Origin: Cupriavidus nantongensis
Lineage (GTDB): Bacteria; Pseudomonadota; Gammaproteobacteria; Burkholderiales; Burkholderiaceae
NCBI RefSeq assembly: GCF_001598055.1
Contig: NZ_CP014845.1
Coordinates: 1,240,001-1,304,000, forward strand
Direction: 5' to 3'
DNA: 64,000 nt
The translations under genes and the position numbers were made by a program. Positions 56,385-64,000 of the stretch are shown here, in pieces (position 1 is the stretch's first letter; the number at the start of each line of letters is the position of its first letter). The notes beneath the pieces were generated by a model. That model did not search any database. It was not told where the DNA came from and was given only the letters and a program-made list of their open reading frames with translations.

Positions 56385-56552
56385 TCAACCGCCCGAATGC
56401 AGCGGCGACAGCGAATAGGCCAGCACCAGTCCCGCGACGATTGCCGGCGACCCGAGCCTGATCGCCGTGCTGCGCGACAGCACGCCCAGATACACATACA
56501 AACACACCAGCACCATCGCAGTCACATACAGCAGGCTGTCATAGACTTGCAT
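56385..56552 (-). CDS. Small two-helix membrane protein
   Basis: 55 residues: two hydrophobic segments (about 5-22, SLLYVTAMVLVCLYVYLG, and 33-50, GSPAIVAGLVLAYSLSP) with a basic turn between. GGGAG lies 6 bases before the ATG at 56552, favouring this start over 56570 and 56660. It is convergent with the kinase gene. Unknown function. Confidence 0.65.
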   Translation of the reverse strand: MQVYDSLLYVTAMVLVCLYVYLGVLSRSTAIRLGSPAIVAGLVLAYSLSPLHSGG

Positions 56553-56759
56553 GGACGTCTCCCTTGCCATTGTTCTTATTGCTTTACTTCGGTGGGCTGC
56601 CAACGGGGCGGGATGCGTGGGGTATTGCGGAACTGCGTGGGGGCGCTCCGTCGACAGCATGCTATGGCTGTCTGTTCAGAGGATAGTCCGTACTTCGGCG
56701 GCGCGTGGCAATTATGGAAATCCCTTTGCGGCACTGCACCAGCAGCGGTGCGGGTCGGC

Positions 56760-57182
56760 TCAATCGGCCGGCAGCATCTCGGGGTTCCATGCGATTTCCC
56801 ACAGATGCCCGTCCGGATCGTGGAAATAGCCGGCGTATCCACCCCAGAAGGTGTCCTGTGCCGGCTTGACCACGCTCGCCCCCGCGGCCAGTGCCTGCGC
56901 CATCACCGCATCGACCTCGGCCTTGTCGGCAACGTTATGGGCCAGCGAGAAATCGGTCAGCGCGCGCGACGTTACCTGCAGTCCGGCATCATGCGCCAGG
57001 CTGGCGCGTGGCCATAGCGCCAGCCTGAGGCCGGCCTGCAGGTCAAAGAACGCTACCGCGCCGTGCTCGAACTGCTCGCCCACGATGCCCGCGGTAGGCA
57101 GGCCAAGTCCGTCGCGATAGAAGCGCACCGCACGCTGCAAGTCATCGACACCCAGCGTGATCAGCGTAATCCTCGGTTTCAT
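56760..57182 (-). CDS. VOC-superfamily (glyoxalase-like) protein
   Basis: 140 residues with two beta-alpha-beta-beta-beta modules: ITLGVDDLQRAVRFYRDGLG at the start and GGYAGYFHDPDGHLWEIAWNP at the end, the latter containing the usual metal-site His and Glu. The family covers lyases, dioxygenases and resistance proteins; the substrate is unknown. It is 29 bp downstream of the Old Yellow Enzyme gene on the same strand and could be cotranscribed. Confidence 0.9.
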   Translation of the reverse strand: MKPRITLITLGVDDLQRAVRFYRDGLGLPTAGIVGEQFEHGAVAFFDLQAGLRLALWPRASLAHDAGLQVTSRALTDFSLAHNVADKAEVDAVMAQALAAGASVVKPAQDTFWGGYAGYFHDPDGHLWEIAWNPEMLPAD

Positions 57183-57211
57183 GGCAGTTCCTCACGTTGT
57201 TGGTCGACAGT

Positions 57212-58327
57212 CTAGCGCTGTCCAAACGCTGCACCGGCGAACAGGTCTTTCAGCTCACGCGGCTGCGAACGCCAGTATTGCTTCGGCGCCTGCACGCTCG
57301 CGCCGAGGCGCGCCGCCGCATGCCAGGGCCAGCGGGGGTCATACAGCATGGCACGCGCCAGCGATACCGCGTCGGCTTCCTGGTTGGCGATGATGGCTTC
57401 GGCCTGTTCCGGTTCGGTGATCAGGCCCACCGCAATCGTCGGCAGGCCAACCTCCGCCTTCACCCGCTGCGCGTAGGGCACCTGATAGCCGGGCCCGAGC
57501 TTGATCGCCTGCTGCGGCGAGACCCCGCCGGTGGTCACGTGGATCGCCGCGCAACCGCGCGCTTTCAGCGCCTTCGACAAGGCCACCGTGCCCTCGATAT
57601 CCCATCCTCCCGGCACCCAGTCGGTCGCCGAGATGCGCATCCACACTGGCCGCTGCGCCGGAAACGCCTCGCGCACCGCGTCGAACACTTCGATCGGGAA
57701 GCGCATGCGGTTCTCCAGGCTGCCGCCGTATTCGTCGTCGCGGTGGTTGGCCAGCGGCGACAGGAACTGGTGCAGCAGGTAGCCATGCGCGGCGTGGATC
57801 TCGATGCCATCCAGCCCCAGCCGCGCCGCCCGCCTTGCCGCGGCGACGAAGTCATCGCGCACCTTGTCCATGCCTGCGCGATCCAGCGCAACGGGCGCGA
57901 CTTCCTTAGCGCCGTGCGGCACTGCAGAAGGCGCCACCGTATGCCAGCCACCGGGTGCATCGGGGGCAATCTGCTGGCCGCCATCCCATGGCGCCTGGCT
58001 CGATGCCTTGCGGCCGGCGTGTCCGAGCTGAATCGCGATCGCAATCGGCGAATGCGCGCGCATCGCGTTCACCACGCGGGCCAGCGCCGCTTCGTTGTCG
58101 TCCGAATACAAGCCCAGGTCGTGCGGCGTGATCCGCCCTTCCGCCGAGACCGCCGTGGCCTCCACGATCAGCATGCCCGCGCCCGACAGCGCCAGCGAAC
58201 CCAGGTGGATCATGTGCCAGTCACCCGCATTGCCGTCGTGTGCGGAATACTGGCACATCGGCGCTATGGTGATGCGGTTGGCAAGGGTGAGGCCGCCGAT
58301 GGCGAGCGGCTCGAACAGTTGGCTCAT
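57212..58327 (-). CDS. Old Yellow Enzyme-family NADH:flavin oxidoreductase (YqjM-like)
   Basis: 371 residues, TIM barrel binding [17 protein letters not shown] (about 20-33; Cys that tunes the flavin in YqjM-type enzymes), [25 protein letters not shown] (substrate His), [22 protein letters not shown] and [12 protein letters not shown] are visible. Such enzymes reduce electrophilic alkenes and nitro compounds. With the VOC protein downstream, a detoxification role is plausible. Confidence 0.93.
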   Translation of the reverse strand: MSQLFEPLAIGGLTLANRITIAPMCQYSAHDGNAGDWHMIHLGSLALSGAGMLIVEATAVSAEGRITPHDLGLYSDDNEAALARVVNAMRAHSPIAIAIQLGHAGRKASSQAPWDGGQQIAPDAPGGWHTVAPSAVPHGAKEVAPVALDRAGMDKVRDDFVAAARRAARLGLDGIEIHAAHGYLLHQFLSPLANHRDDEYGGSLENRMRFPIEVFDAVREAFPAQRPVWMRISATDWVPGGWDIEGTVALSKALKARGCAAIHVTTGGVSPQQAIKLGPGYQVPYAQRVKAEVGLPTIAVGLITEPEQAEAIIANQEADAVSLARAMLYDPRWPWHAAARLGASVQAPKQYWRSQPRELKDLFAGAAFGQR

Positions 58328-58894
58328 ACGTGGTGCTCCTTGCAGGATCTTGCTGCCCTTCCAGACAGGAATTTTCGATTCTAGGCCGATGCCGGCGTTG
58401 TTGCAGGCGGCTGATCATCGTCCTGCACCGCGCTGGACAATCCAGCACCATGATGCCGCTGCCCGCCAGCCCGGAAGTAAAGTGCCACGCAAAGAAACAG
58501 GCGGCGGCCACCGGCGTCAGTGCATGGCGCCGAAAAAATCGATGCGATTCACCTGCACACGGCCAGGCCGCGTGCATGGCGTCTATGGGGAAAAGTCTGG
58601 CAGAGGTCAACCGGTGCCGGCACAGCGTCGGCCGCACCCCGCCCTCCAGTAGCGCGCGCCAGCACCCGCACGCCGATCAGGACAGCTAGCAAATGTGCGG
58701 AAACCTCGTCTGCCAAAAGGGTCGCATCCGCATCGCCCTGATTGCTGAGCCGCGGTGAACTGGCGGCGGAAGAAATTCCGGATTCCCGCGAAGGCCGTTA
58801 AATTTGCGGTGGGCGGGGCTATCGGTATGAAATCCGCTTATAGAGCCGGTGGGACAAAACGCAAGCCCTGATCGAGAAGAGCCCTTTTTTGCGG
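58328..58894. other. Gene-free interval before the type VI cargo cluster
   Basis: About 570 bp. I see no supported gene. At 58693 an ATG begins MCGNLVCQKGRIRIAL and stops after 21 codons; it starts like an SRAP/HMCES protein but nothing further matches. Confidence 0.45.
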
Positions 58895-60016
58895 TTATCG
58901 CGCTGGCAACGGGCGCATACCAGCCGCAATAGTCTTGCCCAGGGCAAGCACACCTTCACGGCTAACCGGCGCGACACCTTTAGCACGGGCGTAGGCCGCG
59001 TCGCGAATCACATACATCATCAGATCTGGCCGTTCGTCCTTAGCGTTAGGCTCGCCACGTAAGGACAGTAGGTATCCATAGTCTTCCGTGCCGTCCTTGC
59101 GCTTCAACGCGACGAACGATTCGACCCCTCGGCCTGCTGGCACTGTTACATCTTTGTACAACTCTTGCCAAAGGCTCCTAACGCTTTGGTAATTTCCGGC
59201 ATAGTCTTGCATCCAGAAGAAGTCCGCTCGAGCTGCTGCAGAATAGGCCGACGAATTCTCATTCCTGTCCGCCACACGGGCATTTCGATCCTCCATCCAT
59301 ACCGTGATATCGGGGTGCTCGCGCAAGCGATACGCTACGCTGATAGAACGCGGATTCGTTCCATCGTCGCCAATGAACATATGGGGCAAGCAAACGCCTG
59401 GCGCACTAGGAATAGTAAATAGTGGTCGGGGCTGCACGCCATTTATTAAGGTACGGTAATACTTTTCCAACACCGCCGTCTCTTCTGGGCGGCCTGATAC
59501 GCCCCACCAAAGCGCGCTCCGCCCGACTTCGATATACGCAGAATAGTGAGATCCCATGCGCCACGCGACGCCAGCGTGTCGAGCCGTTGCAAGCGTCTCG
59601 AGATTTGCTCTCTGCCCGCGCGGCGTTATCCCGTGATTGGCCTTCAATCTCCTCAAATCGGCTGCTTTTCTTCCCTCCGCGGCTTGCCTGAACTCCCGGC
59701 GGTGCGGTTCCCCTTCCGGCTGCGAAACCATCATCAATCCCATAAATGACTGCATCGGGCCAAATGCATACTGCCCGTCCGGAAATTTGCTTCTGGGATA
59801 AGCATCGCCGTTGCCAGCCGCGTACTCTCGAAAATCCGCCGCCGACAACGCCGCCACTTCCACTTCACCAGGCAATTGAAGCTGTGTGCGCCCAACACAT
59901 TCAGTTTTCCAACTAGGCGGAACCTCTCCTGCTGAGGCGCCGAATCCTAGCCCGGCACTACAAACGGCAAACAGAAAACGGCGGACTAGTTTGGCCTGGG
60001 CGTTCAATATGGTCAT
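58895..60016 (-). CDS. Tli4-like immunity protein of the phospholipase effector
   Basis: 373 residues with a signal peptide (about 1-29, ending ASA). The body contains QLPGEVEVAAL, a helical central part, and late beta segments with LLSLRGEPNAKDERPDLMMYV. The layout and position fit the Tli4 family: periplasmic immunity proteins that neutralise type VI lipase effectors. The start overlaps the stop of the phospholipase gene (ATGA), the usual arrangement for effector and immunity genes. Periplasmic location is where a phospholipase D effector would act. Specificity for this effector is inferred from linkage. Confidence 0.75.
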   Translation of the reverse strand: MTILNAQAKLVRRFLFAVCSAGLGFGASAGEVPPSWKTECVGRTQLQLPGEVEVAALSAADFREYAAGNGDAYPRSKFPDGQYAFGPMQSFMGLMMVSQPEGEPHRREFRQAAEGRKAADLRRLKANHGITPRGQRANLETLATARHAGVAWRMGSHYSAYIEVGRSALWWGVSGRPEETAVLEKYYRTLINGVQPRPLFTIPSAPGVCLPHMFIGDDGTNPRSISVAYRLREHPDITVWMEDRNARVADRNENSSAYSAAARADFFWMQDYAGNYQSVRSLWQELYKDVTVPAGRGVESFVALKRKDGTEDYGYLLSLRGEPNAKDERPDLMMYVIRDAAYARAKGVAPVSREGVLALGKTIAAGMRPLPAR

Positions 60017-62551
60017 GCGTGTTCCTTGCGGGCGGTATCGTCTGTGGAGAACACGGCCAGTCCTCCGTCGTCGCTCGACTGCGTTTGCATCGCGTAGCGT
60101 TCCCCGCTGTCATGCGGCTCGTCGTTATGGGCCACCAACGCGGTCGGATAAGGGAAACGGTTATTCTCGCCTCGGGTCCAATGGATCGGCAGCGAAGTTA
60201 TAAATCCGGTCACTGACTCAAGCAGCTTGACGCCCGTCGGTTCATGGCGCGGCTTTTGCCAGAATGCGTCCTCGGCGGGTTGAGGATATGCTGGCGCACC
60301 GCTGGCACCTGCGCCTGCGGACTTCTGCGCGAGAGGATCCCAATTGGGCAGGATCGAGGCAGGCCGGTTCGGTTCAAAAGGCGACCAGTTTCTCGGCACA
60401 TGCTTGAAGGCAGCCTCATAAGCCTTTGCATTTGCTTCCGCCCGCTTCTGTATCATGCGCCAACTATCTGGCTTGCCCGGTTGCAACACCGCATCCCTTA
60501 GCTCATTAGCTGCCTTGCTGCCACCCGCCGTCAGCCCGAACAATTTTCCCCAGATTTTTTTTCGTAGTTCATGCGCGAAAACCCGGACTGGCTGCTGGCT
60601 CCCCTTTCCATTGATATCCTCGCGACGATGATCGTCGTCCATGACCAAGACCGCGATCTCTGAATCACGCTCCCCCAACAGGCTTCGGTCATTGATATTC
60701 GCACTACCGAGCAAAGCGTACAGGTCATCAACGATCATCAACTTGCTATGCACATAAATCTGTTCAGTCACATAGCGCTCACCGAGCTTCGTCCAATTGC
60801 GCAAATTAAGCAACGTTACGTAGTCGAAGCAGGCTGAGACCGGAATACTCTCGTATTCTCGGTTTCTATCATCCTCGATAACCCGCATATAGCGAGGATC
60901 TTTCTTCTCGCGTAGCTCTCGCGCCTTCAAAGCCCTGCGAATGCCGCTGAGCAAACTCTTGCTTCCGAAAGCGATAGTCTGCATTGTCCAATAGACTTGC
61001 ACCGCAATACTGGCGTTTAACAAACTTCCCTCGGGGTGCACTGGCAATGTAATATAAACATGAAAAGGTGGCCGGTCTTTATCGAGAATAGCTCGTGTAA
61101 TTCTGGTAACGAGAGCGGAGCATACACGGTTGGTTGGTGGATTGAGGAGTTTGCTATCGTCCACCTTCAACCGGGGTTTGAAACCATCCAACGTTATTCC
61201 AACTGGCGCATCGTCATCGAGAACGCCGAGCTGCTTAGCCGTCTTGCTGGCGTCTTTACCTCCGAGATCATTGATGTACTTCGCTGCAGGAGACAAGGAA
61301 CCGGTGACAAAATCGGCCTCTTCGCCAAAATCTGACACAAAAAACTGGCTCTCAATATAAATGAAACGCCTACTCTTGGCGATCAATTGCAACATCGCCC
61401 GGTGAATATCATCCTCTGTGCCGGTTGGTGCTGTGTCCGGCTTCTTCTGCATCGCGTCGTACTCGGCTTTCCGCATACCGGCTGGCGCGCTTCGCAAAAC
61501 TTGTATATGAGCATTCCCCGCGCTTTTCGTATGTGCTCGGTGGCTTAGGCATAGGCAACTTCATTTTGCTTACCACGTTCCACCGAACAACGAAATTGCG
61601 AAGCAGATCCGAAACCGCTGGCCCCTCGATACGGCTATGTACGTCTTGCCATGGCATTCGTGGTTGAACGGCTGCATTCAACGTCACGTATTGGACACGG
61701 TTTCGTTCTGCGCGACGGCCTAGCCCAATAGCATTTGCTCCGACGGCATCCATCGTCGGTTCACTATATGGTACTTGAACTCCACCGGAAGAGATTTGCT
61801 TAAGCACTCCGTCGGCCGTGCTGTTGGTCAGGCCAGGTAACTTGAAACTATCTGCTGCGCCGGTAAGCAGATCAGGATCGACGATATCCCTAGCCCTCTT
61901 ATCAAGTGAACCTAGCCAAGCAATGCAAGGATTGTAACGATTAAGAGCCTTGCGGCCATCACCATCTGCACGCAAATCATAGCTAGCATCGTCATAACGA
62001 CCATAAGCTAAATCAATGCCACCGACAAATGCAATCTCTCGGTCTATGACTACAAGTTTTTGATGATGACTGAAATATGTGGTGTTTCTAGTAGCATTGG
62101 ATTTCGCGACCGCCACGTGCACACACTTTTCCTTGCTGGAGTAGCCAAGGTGAGTATTGATTGCTTCCAGTGCATTACATGTTTGATCATCATAAGTTTG
62201 CACCGGGCTGGTATCGTCCCAGGGCAACACATAAATCTTGACCTTGCGCTTGGCCGCTTCACACAACACATCCCAGAGGCGCTTACCAGGAGCCAGCATC
62301 GCGTCCCAGTTCACTTGCCATCCTATGATGCAGATCTCCTGCGAGGCCTTTTCACAGGCGGCGATAAAGTCGGCGAAATACTCTCGCCCGGTAGTGAAGG
62401 ATACAACCTTGTTTCCCGCTGTCTCTTTGGAGAACACTGCGCCGTGCCCTACCCAGAGATTGCTGGTTGCTGCGCCTTGCGCGGCCCTTCCCTCCTTACC
62501 AATAATTTGCGTAAGGACGCGAGACGATTTTTCTTGCCCAGCCATGCTCAC
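60013..62551 (-). pseudogene. Type VI phospholipase D effector (Tle5-like) with a frameshift
   Basis: Two overlapping frames form one protein of about 845 residues. The first (62551-61409) carries the first HKD motif, HHQKLVVIDREIAFVGGIDLA in part; the second (to 60013) carries HSKLMIVDDLYALLGSANINDRS and continues to the C-terminus. The junction is near 61516: an extra G in a run of four (CCCC at 61516-61519 on the plus strand) moves the frame, and with three the text reads EKRGNAHIQVLRSAPAGM. Tle5 enzymes hydrolyse phosphatidylethanolamine in the target periplasm. The start overlaps the vgrG stop by 4 bp. Either the gene is inactive in this strain, switched by run length, or the run was misread. 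Confidence 0.8.
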
Positions 62552-64000
62552 TTGACCTTAATATGGTTTAGCAGCGCTTCGCCTGTCGTATGTTTGATAT
62601 CGCGAGCTGCAACGTCAGCGTAGTATTCTTCTACTGGATGTCCTTCTGCGACTCCGAAACTATCGGCGTATCCCATTGCGTTGAGCGCATGCGCCATTTT
62701 TTGCCGGTCATCCCATTCTTCGGATTCACGCAAAAGCGAAACCCGGTGCACTTGGCTATCACAGACAAGCCAGATCTGATTGATGTGCTTATTACAAGCA
62801 CCTTGCAATACATTTTGTTCAGCCATTGACAAGGCCAGCTTTCCAGCGTCGTCACTCTTGCCCCGCAAAATCTCGTTATCGCTATATAGGGCTTCGAGTT
62901 CGCTCTCGGCCTTGACAATGCGCCAATCGGTCAGGGGGAACGCCGCCCCCAGCGGACCCGGTACATCCTGTAATGCAATATTGAACTGCACTGGAATGTC
63001 CTCTATGGCCGCATCCGGGAATGACGGTAGGACGTAAGCCGTATCCACCGCCCCCTCAAACTTCCTCTGTGCCGCCTTATAAGTAATCGCCCCCGGACAC
63101 TCCACGGTAATATTTCCGTCCTCGATCAATATCGACGCCCCACCCGCCGTGGCAATGCGGATCCGTTTCGCCGCGGCGAAATCCACGTTCATGTTGGCCG
63201 ACACCACGGTCAGGTCGTCCCGTGCCGCCAGCTTCAGCAGATCATGCTGCGCCTGGATATCGATATCATCCTGTCCCGCCGTCAGTTGCAGGCCGATATT
63301 GTTGTCCCCAGCACCCGACAGTCCCGCCGCGACACCAATCGCCTGCGCCGCGTGTACGCGGGCCTGGCCAGCTACCGCGATGTTGCTGTCCTGGCCACTG
63401 GCCAGTGCCACGCTTTCGCCGTTGGCAATCTGCAGGTCCTGGCCTGCAACCACCGCCAGCCCGGCCCGGCCGTTGAGGTGGACCATGGCCGCGGCCTGGT
63501 GCGGAACCTTGCCGGGGGTCGTGGTGTTGCCGCTGGACGCATCGTCTTTGGCCGCTTCGAGCGCTTGACCATCGACCATGCCGGAAGCAGCCTTGGTCTG
63601 CTTCGACAAGGGGGCTTCGTCATCCTTGCCGGTGGACAGGGCCCGGGTCTGGTGCGTGGTCGCGCCCTGGCTCAGGGTCTTGACGAGGTCGCCCGCCTGG
63701 CGCAGCAACGCTATGCCGGCGGCGTTGTCGCCGGTGGGCAGCGCGCGGCCGGTGGCGGCGTCGCGGTAGGTGGTCAGCAACAGGCCGGCCTGGCCGCGCA
63801 CGGCGGCGTGGCCGTCGGTGCGCAGCTCGAACCCCTGGCCGCGGAAGCTGCCGCGGCGGTTGTCCTGCTGATGGATCAGGTGGCCAAGGTTGAGCTGGGT
63901 CGACTGCAGCGTGGTGGCCAGTTGGGTGCGCAGCTGGCTGTCGCTGTCGTCCAGCACCAGTTGGTTGTAGCCCTTGCCGCCGTGTTCCTGGCTCTTGAAA
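62548..64000 (-). CDS. vgrG: VgrG spike protein, C-terminal part (cut by window edge)
   Basis: The visible 483 residues start with FKSQEHGGKGYNQLVLDD, a mid-VgrG motif, and LNLGHLIHQQDNRRGSFRG; the frame stays open to 64000. The DUF2345 region and the beta-helix needle (repeated polar/hydrophobic alternation, about 190-310) follow. After FEGAVDTAYVLPSFP the protein continues for about 165 residues with a domain resembling transthyretin-like/cargo-adaptor extensions. VgrG caps the type VI tail tube and carries effectors. The following phospholipase gene overlaps by ATGA, so this VgrG is expected to deliver it. Confidence 0.92.
   Translation of the reverse strand, partial: FKSQEHGGKGYNQLVLDDSDSQLRTQLATTLQSTQLNLGHLIHQQDNRRGSFRGQGFELRTDGHAAVRGQAGLLLTTYRDAATGRALPTGDNAAGIALLRQAGDLVKTLSQGATTHQTRALSTGKDDEAPLSKQTKAASGMVDGQALEAAKDDASSGNTTTPGKVPHQAAAMVHLNGRAGLAVVAGQDLQIANGESVALASGQDSNIAVAGQARVHAAQAIGVAAGLSGAGDNNIGLQLTAGQDDIDIQAQHDLLKLAARDDLTVVSANMNVDFAAAKRIRIATAGGASILIEDGNITVECPGAITYKAAQRKFEGAVDTAYVLPSFPDAAIEDIPVQFNIALQDVPGPLGAAFPLTDWRIVKAESELEALYSDNEILRGKSDDAGKLALSMAEQNVLQGACNKHINQIWLVCDSQVHRVSLLRESEEWDDRQKMAHALNAMGYADSFGVAEGHPVEEYYADVAARDIKHTTGEALLNHIKVK

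Noticed and set aside
58693..58758. Start resembling an SRAP/HMCES peptidase (MCGN...)
   Set aside because: Stops after 21 codons and no further part of the family can be found in any frame nearby.

Overview
The window looks like part of a chromosome from a Cupriavidus/Ralstonia-type betaproteobacterium (Burkholderiales). The evidence is its high GC, a Bug-type (TctC) solute receptor, LysR and TetR regulators throughout, a cyanide-insensitive type bd oxidase, a phosphocholine-specific phospholipase C and a VgrG/phospholipase cluster. I assign the genus from gene content only.

0-16 kb, minus strand: an ABC-transporter-dependent (group 2 type) capsule locus read from high to low coordinates: kpsM-kpsT-kpsE-kpsD (export), a low-GC serotype-specific part (a frameshifted glycosyltransferase-like gene and a 733-residue HAD-domain protein), then kdsA, kdsD/kpsF, kpsC and kpsS (Kdo linker synthesis). 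kdsA is cut after codon 47 by a complete 1334-bp IS5-family element with a CTAG target duplication.

16.8-21.1 kb: a metallo-beta-lactamase-fold hydrolase gene whose 5' end and upstream DNA (about 185 bp) occur again 3.1 kb away. Between the two copies lie degraded phage head genes, an unrecognised relic and an intact O-acetyltransferase gene.

21.1-32.4 kb: a probable hexarate catabolic operon (Bug receptor, GarD/UxaA-like dehydratase, aldehyde dehydrogenase, HpcH/HpaI aldolase, FAD-linked dehydrogenase) with a divergent LysR regulator, a TauE/SafE permease, and a bd oxidase operon ending in a 51-residue DUF2474-like subunit. 32.6-40.1 kb: a lipoprotein of the phosphodiesterase superfamily, a small lipoprotein, a Tat-exported phospholipase C, a LysR regulator and a carboxypeptidase/hydrolase pair.

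40.1-43.3 kb: the most unusual part. A three-gene module is present twice in tandem: a secreted protein built of DPYTDGAR-like repeats, a 33-residue membrane protein, and a TetR regulator. Both secreted-protein genes, and the second TetR gene, have a sigma70-like promoter with a palindrome exactly filling the 17-bp spacer, which suggests coordinated self-repressing control.

43.4-58.3 kb: ordinary chromosomal genes (hydrolases, an AGE-family epimerase, acyl-CoA synthetase with a divergent Crp-type regulator, AraC-type regulator, lipoprotein, a response regulator/hybrid kinase pair, VOC protein, Old Yellow Enzyme). 58.9-64.0 kb, minus strand: a type VI secretion cargo unit, vgrG (cut by the window edge), a phospholipase D effector gene with a frameshift, and a Tli4-like immunity gene, all joined by ATGA overlaps. 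No tRNA, rRNA or CRISPR array was seen.
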